Source: Colimorpha_A sp964630635
GTDB lineage: Bacteria > Bacillota > Clostridia > Oscillospirales > CAG-272
Assembly (NCBI GenBank): GCA_964630635.1
Contig: CAZVVM010000082.1
Location: 1 to 8,142, forward strand
Length of the DNA: 8,142 nt
Direction of reading: 5' to 3'
Positions 1-5,947 of this stretch are shown here, one piece after another. The position numbers and the translations under genes are program-made. Numbering within the stretch: position 1 is the first letter of the stretch; every line of letters begins with the position of its first letter. The notes below the pieces were generated by a model. That model saw only the letters and a list, made by a program, of their open reading frames with translations. It did not search any database and was not told the DNA's origin.

Positions 1-2
1 CG

Positions 3-1139
3 CCCGAACAGAGAATTTTCCCTTGCCCCGGTAAAGAGGCAGAGCTTGATGAGTCCTTGAATCAAAAGGCGCGTGACGAGTTTACTAAGCTCGAGCACGG
101 CGACGAGAAAAACACCAAGCTTTGGAAATGGTTCGTTGAAATCAGCTTAAAGGAATATCAAAAAACCTACAAGCAGCTCGGTATCACCTTCGATTCCTAT
201 GCGGGCGAGAGCTTCTACACCGACCTTATGCCTGCGCAGGTTCAGCGTCTGCGCGACAAGGATCTATTAAAGATCGACGACGGCGCGTCGATAGTTGACC
301 TTTCGGAATACAATATGCCCCCCTGCCTTATTCTTAAGCGCGACGGCTCGACGCTTTATCCTACGCGTGACATCGCGGCGGCTGTTTACCGCAAGGAGCA
401 TTATGGCTTCGACAAGTGCGTTTACGTTACGTCGAATCAGCAGATACTTCACTTCCAGCAGTGGTTCAAGGTTCTTGAGCTTATGGGCTACGAATGGTAC
501 GGTGAGCTTGTTCACATTCCGTACGGCACCGTTTCTATCGGCGGTATGAAGCTTGCGACAAGAACCGGTAACGTAATTCTTCTCAAGGATCTCTTCAAGA
601 TGGCAGTTGAGAAGGTTAAGGCGATAATGGAAGAAAAGAACCCCGACCTTGAAAACAAGGACGAGGTTGCGGAGGCAGTCGGTATCGGCGCTATCGTATT
701 CTATTATCTTACAAACAGCCGTATCAAGGATAACGACTTCTCGCTCGAGGATGCGCTTTCATTTGAGGGTAATACAGGACCCTACGCGCAGTACACCTAC
801 GCGCGTTGCTGCTCCATCACCGAAAAGGCGGGCGGAGTTCCCGACAAGTCGGCGGCAGCCGGCTACGAGCCGCAGGCGGCTGAAGCGGCGCTTTGCAGAG
901 TTCTTTCGCTCTTCACCGAGAAGGTAAACGATGCGATCACCGACAGCGAGCCGATGGTCATCACGAGATACATTCTCGACATCTGCGCGGCGTTCAACCG
1001 CTTCTACCACGACTGTCCTATTCTTTCGGCGAATGAAGATAACGCCCGCGCCTTCCGCGTGCGTCTTACCGAGGCAACGAAGACCGTTCTCGGAAACGCT
1101 TTCGGGCTTATTTGCTTGAAGAAAACACCAAAGATCTAA
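3..1139 (+). CDS. argS: Arginyl-tRNA synthetase, C-terminal two thirds (5' truncated by window edge)
   Basis: Class I aminoacyl-tRNA synthetase that attaches arginine to tRNA-Arg in the cytoplasm. The frame is open from base 3 to the TAA at 1137-1139, giving 378 visible residues. The family is usually about 550-560 residues, so roughly 180 N-terminal residues, including the HIGH signature, lie outside the window. A TTG at 57 could be mistaken for a start, but the residues before it (frame from base 3) fit the protein and continue off the edge. Visible family landmarks are the WKWF..ISLKEYQKTY segment followed by FDSYAGESFY, the KMSKS-equivalent loop KLATRTG (549-569), and the C-terminal DALR anticodon-binding domain beginning around EGNTGPYAQYTYAR (from 765). 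The last residues read LKKTPKI. It sits 18 bases upstream of yebC on the same strand, so the two are probably co-transcribed. The identification is secure; nothing suggests damage inside the visible part. Confidence 0.96.
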   Translation, partial: PEQRIFPCPGKEAELDESLNQKARDEFTKLEHGDEKNTKLWKWFVEISLKEYQKTYKQLGITFDSYAGESFYTDLMPAQVQRLRDKDLLKIDDGASIVDLSEYNMPPCLILKRDGSTLYPTRDIAAAVYRKEHYGFDKCVYVTSNQQILHFQQWFKVLELMGYEWYGELVHIPYGTVSIGGMKLATRTGNVILLKDLFKMAVEKVKAIMEEKNPDLENKDEVAEAVGIGAIVFYYLTNSRIKDNDFSLEDALSFEGNTGPYAQYTYARCCSITEKAGGVPDKSAAAGYEPQAAEAALCRVLSLFTEKVNDAITDSEPMVITRYILDICAAFNRFYHDCPILSANEDNARAFRVRLTEATKTVLGNAFGLICLKKTPKI

Positions 1140-1157
1140 TATACGAGGTTAAATGAT

Positions 1158-1886
1158 ATGTCCGGACACAGTAAATGGAAAAATATAATGCATAAAAAGG
1201 AGAAGACCGACGCGCAGAGAGCTTCGGTGTTCACCAAGATAGGCAAGGAGATCGCGATCGCGGTCAAGGAGGGCGGTCCCGACCCGAGCTCAAACTCGCG
1301 TCTGCGCGATCTTATCGCAAAGGCAAAGGATAACAACGTCCCGAACGACAACATCGAGCGTGCTATCAAGAAGGCATCTGCCGCTGACGCCGCAGTTTAC
1401 GAGGAGATAACCTACGAGGGCTACGGCCCGAGCGGAGTTGCCGTCATCGTTGAGACCGCGACCGACAACCGCAACCGTACCGCCGCCGAGGTTCGTCATT
1501 TCTTTGACAAGTACGGCGGAAATATGGGTACCAGCGGCTGCGTCAGCTACCTCTTTGAAAAGAAGGGCGTTATCGTTATCGAGAACGACGGCAAGGTCGA
1601 CGAGGACAAGCTTATGGAGGATTCCCTTGAGGCGGGCGCCGAGGATTTTGCCTCCGAGGATGAGGTCTTCGAGATATACACCGTTCCCGAGGATCTTTCG
1701 GGTATCCGTGCCGATCTTGAAAGCAAGGGCTACAAGATCGTTTCCGCTGACAAGGATATGATACCCTCGAACTACGTTACGCTTGAAGATGAAGATGCTA
1801 TCAAGAATATGAATCTTCTTCTTGAAAAGCTCGACGAAAACGACGACGTTCAGAACGTCTATCACAACTGGGAAAACGAAGAATAA
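1158..1886 (+). CDS. yebC: YebC/PmpR/TACO1-family translation factor
   Basis: A 242-residue protein of normal length for the YebC/TACO1 family. The signature N-terminus MSGHSKWKNIMHKKEK is present, followed by the conserved VFTKIGKEI and GGPDPSSNSRLRDLIAKAK block (about residues 25-57), NNVPNDNIERAIKKA (59-73), and the YEGYGPSGVAVIVE..TDNRNRTAAEVRHFF core (86-116). Members were long annotated as transcriptional regulators. Later work on mitochondrial TACO1 and bacterial homologues supports a role at the ribosome in relieving stalling, notably at proline-rich stretches. The sequence alone does not separate those roles or assign a YebC1 or YebC2 subtype. The ATG at 1158 follows a GAGG (1145-1148) nine bases upstream and matches the universal N-terminus of the family. 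It lies 18 bases after argS and is followed by a strong hairpin. Confidence 0.95.
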   Translation: MSGHSKWKNIMHKKEKTDAQRASVFTKIGKEIAIAVKEGGPDPSSNSRLRDLIAKAKDNNVPNDNIERAIKKASAADAAVYEEITYEGYGPSGVAVIVETATDNRNRTAAEVRHFFDKYGGNMGTSGCVSYLFEKKGVIVIENDGKVDEDKLMEDSLEAGAEDFASEDEVFEIYTVPEDLSGIRADLESKGYKIVSADKDMIPSNYVTLEDEDAIKNMNLLLEKLDENDDVQNVYHNWENEE

Positions 1887-1890
1887 TTTT

Positions 1891-1917
1891 GGAGGAGGGC
1901 GGTTATTGCCCTCCTCC
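1891..1917 (+). terminator. Perfect 10-bp hairpin after yebC, candidate terminator or attenuator
   Basis: GGAGGAGGGC (1891-1900) pairs perfectly with GCCCTCCTCC (1908-1917) across a 7-base loop, five bases after the yebC stop. The stem is very GC-rich. The 3' side reads TCTGCTTATA, so there is no proper U-run; on the other strand the stem is followed by AAAATTATTC, which is also not a classic tail. It may be a weak or leaky terminator, or an RNA-stabilising 3' stem that leaves the PHP gene 21 bases downstream partly co-transcribed. The left arm also contains GGAGGAGGG, an anti-Shine-Dalgarno-binding sequence that would be masked in the hairpin. Confidence 0.6.
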
Positions 1918-1926
1918 TCTGCTTAT

Positions 1927-1932
1927 AGGTGA
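1927..1932 (+). promoter_or_regulatory. Ribosome binding site that decides the PHP-gene start
   Basis: AGGTGA lies five bases before the ATG at 1938. The alternative GTG at 1929 falls inside this motif, so the ATG at 1938 is the better start. Starting there also leaves the protein beginning MLIDMHAHT, with the metal-binding HxH motif at the usual distance from the N-terminus. Confidence 0.65.
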
Positions 1933-1937
1933 AAATT

Positions 1938-2675
1938 ATGTTAATTGATATGCACGCACACACTTCGGGTATCAGTCAGTGCTGTCTCGGAGATGCAGAA
2001 ACGATTTTAAAAATTGCAAAGGAAAACGGTATTGACGGGATCGTCCTTACCAACCACTATCAGAGAAGCTACGTCAAAAACGGCGATACCGCCGAATTTG
2101 CCCGCAGATATACCGACGAATACAGAATGGCGAAGCGTTTAGGCGAGGAAATCGGCGTTACCGTTATCTACGGAATGGAAGTAACGATGCACCGTCACGA
2201 CAACAGCCATTTGCTCGTTTACGGTCTGAACGAGTCCTTTACCGAGGAGTTCCCCGAGGTTTACGATATGACTCAAGAGGAGCTTTACACTCTTGTAAAG
2301 GAACGCGGCGGACTGCTCATTCAGGCGCATCCGTTCCGTTCGGGGTATTATCCTCTTGATCCCCGTTTTCTTGACGGGTACGAATTGAGCTGTCACCCCG
2401 TTTATCACACCTCGCGCTACGATGACGTCATCGAGCTTACGATAAAGCACGGCGCGCTTCTTACAAGCGGCGGAGATTATCATATGGATACTCCCTACCG
2501 CGCATATTGCGGCGCGTTTTTGCCCGACACCGTAAATGATCCGAAGTCGCTCGTTGAGGCGCTCGTCTCCGCTGATCCTATTCGGCTTTCCCTTCACGAG
2601 CCGGAGGACGAGAAAAAGTATCTCGTCACCTATAGTAGAAAAGACGGAATTGTGAAGAAAGTGGAGAACGAGTAA
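1938..2675 (+). CDS. PHP-domain metal-dependent phosphoesterase, substrate unknown
   Basis: A 245-residue cytoplasmic protein if translation starts at the ATG at 1938; a GTG at 1929 would add three residues. It shows the complete set of PHP (polymerase and histidinol phosphatase) metal ligands in order: HxH in IDMHAHTS (H6, H8), LTNH (H40), GMEV (E81), H91 in NSHLLVYG, IQAHPFR (H131) and GGDYH (D180, H182). PHP enzymes build a tri- or dinuclear metal site in a distorted TIM barrel and hydrolyse phosphate esters. The size and lack of any fused domain fit a stand-alone phosphoesterase rather than a polymerase module. It is not clearly histidinol phosphatase: no his genes are nearby. The upstream hairpin separates it from argS-yebC only weakly, so partial read-through is plausible. 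The specific substrate cannot be told from sequence. Confidence 0.88.
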   Translation: MLIDMHAHTSGISQCCLGDAETILKIAKENGIDGIVLTNHYQRSYVKNGDTAEFARRYTDEYRMAKRLGEEIGVTVIYGMEVTMHRHDNSHLLVYGLNESFTEEFPEVYDMTQEELYTLVKERGGLLIQAHPFRSGYYPLDPRFLDGYELSCHPVYHTSRYDDVIELTIKHGALLTSGGDYHMDTPYRAYCGAFLPDTVNDPKSLVEALVSADPIRLSLHEPEDEKKYLVTYSRKDGIVKKVENE

Positions 2676-2718
2676 ACATAACGAAAATAGATATTTGTTT
2701 GTTGGACGGGGCTATATC

Positions 2719-2881
2719 CTTGCCTTCCCCTCAGGGGAAGGTGGCTGCGACGAAGGAGCAGACGGATGAGGTGTATTGAACGCTTGTAATCTGAATACAT
2801 CAAATCAGTTGCTTCACTCCCCGAACACCTCATCCGTCCGAGGTTTACCTCTAAGCACCCTTCCCCTGAGGGGAAGGCAAG
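2719..2881. repeat. Nested palindromic intergenic element (about 163 bp, MITE-like)
   Basis: The outer arms, 2719-2741 and 2859-2881, are perfect 23-bp inverted repeats. Each arm is itself a near-perfect palindrome (CCTTCCCCT-C-AGGGGAAGG), so each end can fold alone or pair with the other. A second perfect pair lies inside: GACGGATGAGGTGT (2761-2774) with its complement at 2825-2838. The span between them has no credible coding frame. The combination of CCTTCCCC..GGGGAAGG with GACGGATGAGG resembles short dispersed repeats common in gut clostridial genomes; this is recalled similarity, not a database match. It fills most of the 2676-2970 gap between the convergent PHP and ackA genes and could also end + strand transcription. 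No transposase is present, so any mobility would be in trans. Confidence 0.8.
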
Positions 2882-2924
2882 ACAGCGTTCAATCTGCTTT
2901 TATGACGCAAAAACAAATTCCATA

Positions 2925-2957
2925 AAAAATATAAAGTCCCCCGATATCGGGGGACTT
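2925..2957 (-). terminator. Rho-independent terminator of ackA
   Basis: A perfect 24-base palindrome occupies 2934-2957, with half-site AAGTCCCCCGAT. Read on the - strand it is followed by TTATATTTTTTATGG, a U-rich tail, which orients it as the terminator of ackA, whose stop codon is 14 bases upstream in that direction. In the + direction the hairpin is followed by ATAAAGAAACC, so termination there would be poor. With a perfect palindrome the loop must open at the central GATATC. Confidence 0.85.
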
Positions 2958-2970
2958 ATAAAGAAACCTA

Positions 2971-4179
2971 TTAAAGCTTCGATACGATAGCTTCGGTATC
3001 TCTTGCGATCATAAGCTCTTCGTTTGTAGGAAGAACGTAGACCTTAACCTTCGAGTTCTTGGTCGAAAGCTCAACGGTGTTGGGCTGACGGAGAGTCTTT
3101 GCGTTAAGCTCCATATCGATCTCAACGCCGAAGTAGGAAAGCTCCTTACATACTCTTTCACGAAGCTCGGGGTTGTTTTCACCCATACCTGCCGTGAATA
3201 CGATTGCATCAAGACCGTTCATCGCTGCTGCGTAGGAGCCGATGTACTTCTTGACCTGATATGCGAGAACGTTAGCGGTAAGGAGTGCCTGCTCGTTGCC
3301 CTCGAGAATTGCCGCTTCGATATCGCGGGAGTCGGAAGAGATTCCCGAAAGACCGAGGAAGCCGCACTTCTTATTCATAAAGTTCGACATCTCGTCGGGA
3401 GTATAACCGTACTTCTTCATAATGTAGGTTACGATCGCGGGGTCGATAGAGCCGCAACGGGTTCCCATCTCAACGCCTTCAAGGGGAGTGAAGCCCATCG
3501 AGGTGTCGATGCACTTTCCGCCCTTAACAGCGGAGATAGACGAGCCGTTACCGATATGGCAGGTTACGATCTTGGTGTCCTCAACAGGCATATCAAGAAG
3601 CTTTGCCATCTCGATAGAAACGAAACGGTGAGAGGTTCCGTGTGCGCCGTAACGGCGGATGTGATCCTTCTCGATCATATCCTTGGGAAGCGCGTAGGTA
3701 TACGCGTAATCGGGCATAGTCTGATGGAACGCGGTATCGAATACGAGAACCTGCGGAACCGTCGGCATTACCTCGGTACAGCCCTCGATACCCATAAGGT
3801 GCGCGGGAGTGTGAAGAGGCGCGAAGTCGTTACAAAGCTTGAGCTTTTCGATAACCTCGGGCGTTACGAGTGTGCTCTCGAAGAAGTAAGGACCGCCGTG
3901 GACAACGCGGTGTCCGACTGCCTTGATCTCGCTCATATCGGAAATACATCCGAGCACTTTGTCGGTAAGGGTCTCAACTACTATCTTCATAGCAACTGCG
4001 TGGTTAGGCATATCAAGCTGGCGCTTATTCTTTTCGCCGTCCTCACCGAGACGGTGCTCGATGATACCGTCGATACCGATTCTTTCGCAGATACCCTTTG
4101 CAAGGACTGCGCCGTTCTCGGTCTCGAAAAGCTGATACTTAAGGGACGAGCTTCCTGCATTTACAACAAGAACTTTCAT
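2971..4179 (-). CDS. ackA: Acetate kinase
   Basis: Cytoplasmic enzyme that interconverts acetyl phosphate plus ADP and acetate plus ATP, the ATP-yielding end of acetate fermentation. The 402-residue length is standard for the ASKHA-fold family. Residues matching the active site known from the Methanosarcina enzyme fall at essentially the same numbers: N7 and S10/S12 in NAGSSSLKYQ, R91 in HRVVHGG, D148 in VFDTAFHQ, H180 in GAHGTSHR, R241 in GTRCGSIDP, and E388 in TNEELMIARDT. The nucleotide-binding HIGNGSS motif is at 208-214. The ATG at 4179 has a GGAGGA site nine bases upstream. A sigma-A-type promoter precedes it and a strong terminator follows, so it is probably transcribed alone. No phosphotransacetylase gene is in the window. 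It is divergent from tmcAL, whose product consumes acetate. Confidence 0.97.
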   Translation of the reverse strand: MKVLVVNAGSSSLKYQLFETENGAVLAKGICERIGIDGIIEHRLGEDGEKNKRQLDMPNHAVAMKIVVETLTDKVLGCISDMSEIKAVGHRVVHGGPYFFESTLVTPEVIEKLKLCNDFAPLHTPAHLMGIEGCTEVMPTVPQVLVFDTAFHQTMPDYAYTYALPKDMIEKDHIRRYGAHGTSHRFVSIEMAKLLDMPVEDTKIVTCHIGNGSSISAVKGGKCIDTSMGFTPLEGVEMGTRCGSIDPAIVTYIMKKYGYTPDEMSNFMNKKCGFLGLSGISSDSRDIEAAILEGNEQALLTANVLAYQVKKYIGSYAAAMNGLDAIVFTAGMGENNPELRERVCKELSYFGVEIDMELNAKTLRQPNTVELSTKNSKVKVYVLPTNEELMIARDTEAIVSKL

Positions 4180-4222
4180 TATTTATTTTCCTCCGAATTT
4201 TAATTATCGTTATAACATTACG

Positions 4223-4251
4223 ATTATACACTATTTTTCCTTAAATTACAA
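4223..4251 (-). promoter_or_regulatory. Sigma-A-type promoter of ackA
   Basis: On the - strand a TTGTAA -35 box (4246-4251, four of six consensus) and a perfect TATAAT -10 box (4223-4228) are separated by exactly 17 bases. Transcription would begin near 4216, leaving a 5' leader of about 37 bases before the ackA ATG. It lies in the 109-base divergent region shared with tmcAL. No equally good promoter for the + strand tmcAL gene could be seen there. Confidence 0.75.
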
Positions 4252-4288
4252 GTCTTTTAGCAAAATATTACTTCAAAGGAGCAGAAAA

Positions 4289-5416
4289 ATGAAGACCGCC
4301 GCAATAATTTGCGAATACGATCCCTTTCATTTGGGGCATAAAATACAAATAGACCTCGTTCGTGAGCGTTTGGGTAATGATACTACCGTCATCAGCATAA
4401 TGAGCGGAAGCACCGTTCAGCGCGGTCGGCTCTCTGTTTACCCGAAGCATCTGCGCGCCGAGGCGGCGATAAAGAACGGCTCGGATCTTGTGCTTGAGCT
4501 TCCATTTCCGTACTGCTCGTCCTCTGCCGAGCATTTTGCAAAGGGCGCGGTTGCACTTATCTCGTCGCTCGGCGGAATTGATATTCTCGCTTTCGGAAGC
4601 GAAAACGGTGACATAGGCGAGCTTTCGCGCGCCGCCGACGTGATACGCTCGGAAGAATACCTTTCCGCGATACGCGAAAACGGCAAAAACGGGCACATTA
4701 GAAGCGCCGAGGAGATTTTCCGTTCGCTTGCGGGCGACGGTTTTCCGACGACGCCGAACGATATTCTCGGCGTCGAATATATCGCCGCGCTGAAGGACGA
4801 AAGCTGCGGGATAGTTCCCTACACCTATAAGCGCGAGGAAGGATATTCCGCGTCGCGCTCGCGTGAGCTTATCTACGGCGGCGGTGACGTCGGCACGATG
4901 CTTCCCGAAAACGCGATATCGGTTTTTGAAAAAACGGTTCCGACGGATACCGCCGCATACGAGGCGGCCGCACTTCATACGATAAGAATGACCGATGCCG
5001 ATACTCTTTCGACCTACTACGGAATGAACGGAGGTGTATCCGGGCTTATCAAGGCAAACGCCGAAAACGTCTCCTCGCTTGACGGGCTTCTTTCGTCGTG
5101 TGTCAACAAGAGCTACACTGCGGCAAGGATAAGACGCGCGATCCTTTCATCAGTTCTCGGTGTGAAAGCGGAAACGGTTAAAGAACGTCCGCTCTTTACC
5201 AACCTTCTCGCGGCAAATCAAAAAGGCAGAGAGTATTTAAGTAAGGTGAGAAAAACCGCCTCTGTTGGCATCGTCACGAAGCCCGCCGACGGGCTTGCCC
5301 TCTCCGAAAATGCGAAGGAACAATTCGAGCTTTCGCTTCGCGCCGATAAGCTAATGGCGTTGTGCAGAAAAGAAGCGTCAAGCGAGGTTTTCAAGAGAAA
5401 TCCGTTTATTAAATAA
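4289..5416 (+). CDS. tmcAL: tRNA-Met cytidine acetate ligase (TmcAL, formerly YlbM), divergent member
   Basis: TmcAL activates acetate with ATP to acetyl-adenylate and transfers the acetyl group to N4 of cytidine 34, the wobble base of elongator tRNA-Met, which protects against misreading of AUA. The nucleotidyltransferase N-terminus carries EYDPFHLGH (residues 9-17, HxGH kept), then MSGSTVQRG (38-46), NGSDLVLELPFPY..SAEHFAKGAV (63-88), LAFGSE (100-105) and PNDILGVEYIAAL (156-168). Further on, YSASRSRELI (186-195) corresponds to the SSxTxIR-like signature, and YTAARIRRAILSSVLGV (276-292) and LAANQKGREYL (307-317) match the C-terminal part. At 375 residues it is somewhat shorter than the roughly 400-415 usual. 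Several normally conserved positions differ: the usual EYNPFHNGH has D and L for the two N residues, and SGNFVQRGEP reads SGSTVQRGRL. AAAGGAG at 4275-4281 supports the ATG. Identification is good; full activity is not guaranteed. Confidence 0.9.
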   Translation: MKTAAIICEYDPFHLGHKIQIDLVRERLGNDTTVISIMSGSTVQRGRLSVYPKHLRAEAAIKNGSDLVLELPFPYCSSSAEHFAKGAVALISSLGGIDILAFGSENGDIGELSRAADVIRSEEYLSAIRENGKNGHIRSAEEIFRSLAGDGFPTTPNDILGVEYIAALKDESCGIVPYTYKREEGYSASRSRELIYGGGDVGTMLPENAISVFEKTVPTDTAAYEAAALHTIRMTDADTLSTYYGMNGGVSGLIKANAENVSSLDGLLSSCVNKSYTAARIRRAILSSVLGVKAETVKERPLFTNLLAANQKGREYLSKVRKTASVGIVTKPADGLALSENAKEQFELSLRADKLMALCRKEASSEVFKRNPFIK

Positions 5417-5445
5417 ATCCGAAACGTCGTTTTGCCACGTTGTTT

Positions 5446-5516
5446 GTAGGGGCGACCATTGTGTTCGCCCGCAAAATTGTATAACGAACGGGCGGGCGAA
5501 CGCAGTTCGCCCCTAC
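5446..5516. repeat. Inverted-repeat element A (71 bp)
   Basis: The left arm begins GTAGGGGCGA and ends GTTCGCCCGC (5446-5472); the right arm (5492-5516) is its complement, with two perfect 10-bp blocks flanking a short mismatched centre. Each arm can also fold internally (GGGCGA with TCGCCC). It begins 30 bases after the tmcAL stop and could act as that gene's transcript end, although no U-run follows. It resembles the GTAGGGGCGA-type dispersed repeats seen in clostridial intergenic regions (recalled, not searched). Confidence 0.75.
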
Positions 5517-5545
5517 GAGAACATTTGAACATATCGCTATGTTGT

Positions 5546-5691
5546 TTGTAGAGTGCGACGTCCTCGGCGCACCGCTCCGTAGATAGTGTATCTTCTTGTT
5601 TCGGAAATTTAATATTTTTTAATAGAGCGTTGAGTTGAGAGAAAATTCGGAAGTTGTATTACGGGGCGTCGAGGACGTCGCCCCCCTACAA
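5546..5691. repeat. Inverted-repeat element B (146 bp)
   Basis: The arms 5546-5574 and 5662-5691 are imperfect inverted repeats about 29 bases long. They share TTGTAG at the outer tip and a perfect 12-bp GCGACGTCCTCG core, with a few differences around it. The 87 bases between are AT-rich and contain no credible gene. It has the layout of a non-autonomous inverted-repeat element. It starts only 29 bases after element A, and the 11 bases GTTGTTTGTAG precede or begin both (5439-5449 and 5541-5551). Confidence 0.7.
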
Positions 5692-5723
5692 ATATGTCAA
5701 TAAGCGTTTAAATCTTCACAACA

Positions 5724-5820
5724 GAGCGAACGCGGGAGCAACGGACAGTCGAGGTAGGGGGTTCCCGAAAACGAGCGAACGCGAGTTTTTGGGGTTCCCG
5801 AGGTTGCCTGTCCCTACAAA
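5724..5820. repeat. Repeat-rich segment C, probable third inverted-repeat element
   Basis: Two direct repeats are present: GAGCGAACGCG at 5724-5734 and 5773-5783, and GGGGTTCCCGA at 5758-5768 and 5791-5801. The pair GGACAG (5743-5748) and CTGTCC (5808-5813) could close an imperfect stem, and CCCGAAAAC..GCGAGTTTTTGGGG could form an inner one. The right tip CCCTACAAA (5812-5820) is identical to that of element B (5684-5692). The pairing is weaker than in A and B, so its exact limits are uncertain. Confidence 0.55.
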
Positions 5821-5889
5821 ATGCGTGGCAAAATACCTTTTGTTAAATCTCAATACCGTTTCTATACGAAAAAGTTTTCTCCATATTCA

Positions 5890-5918
5890 TTTACTTTTTT
5901 ATAATACTATGCTATAAT
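5890..5918 (+). promoter_or_regulatory. Extended -10 promoter for the DUF975 gene
   Basis: A TTTACT -35 box (5890-5895, four of six consensus) and a perfect TATAAT -10 box (5913-5918) are 17 bases apart, with an upstream TGC making an extended -10 (TGnTATAAT). A second TATAAT follows directly at 5919-5924. The region is markedly AT-rich compared with the rest of the window. Transcription would start near 5925, only about 23 bases before the ATG. Confidence 0.75.
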
Positions 5919-5934
5919 TATAATATAAAACCTC

Positions 5935-5942
5935 AAAGGAGG
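5935..5942 (+). promoter_or_regulatory. Strong ribosome binding site of the DUF975 gene
   Basis: AAAGGAGG lies five bases before the ATG at 5948, a near-perfect Shine-Dalgarno site, and fixes the start of the membrane protein. Confidence 0.8.
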
Positions 5943-5947
5943 ATATT

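Noticed and set aside
57..1139. Complete 360-residue gene starting at TTG 57
   Set aside because: The frame is open upstream to the window edge and those residues belong to ArgS, so this is an internal codon of a truncated gene.
1290..1865. 191-residue - strand frame opposite yebC
   Set aside because: It is antisense to a conserved gene, with no ribosome binding site or recognisable domain.
3556..4203. Long + strand frame of 215 residues opposite ackA
   Set aside because: It is antisense to a clearly conserved acetate kinase and has no recognisable motif; it arises from codon bias in the real gene.
4252..4288. Dedicated + strand promoter for tmcAL
   Set aside because: The AT-rich sequence has TATT-like motifs, but no -35/-10 pair with suitable spacing could be supported.
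5439..5820. CRISPR array in the repeat cluster
   Set aside because: The repeats are inverted, of different lengths and irregularly spaced, with no uniform spacers and no cas genes.
5654..5917. Possible 87-residue + strand gene in the repeat region
   Set aside because: It runs across the arm of element B and segment C, has no ribosome binding site, and its composition reflects the repeats.
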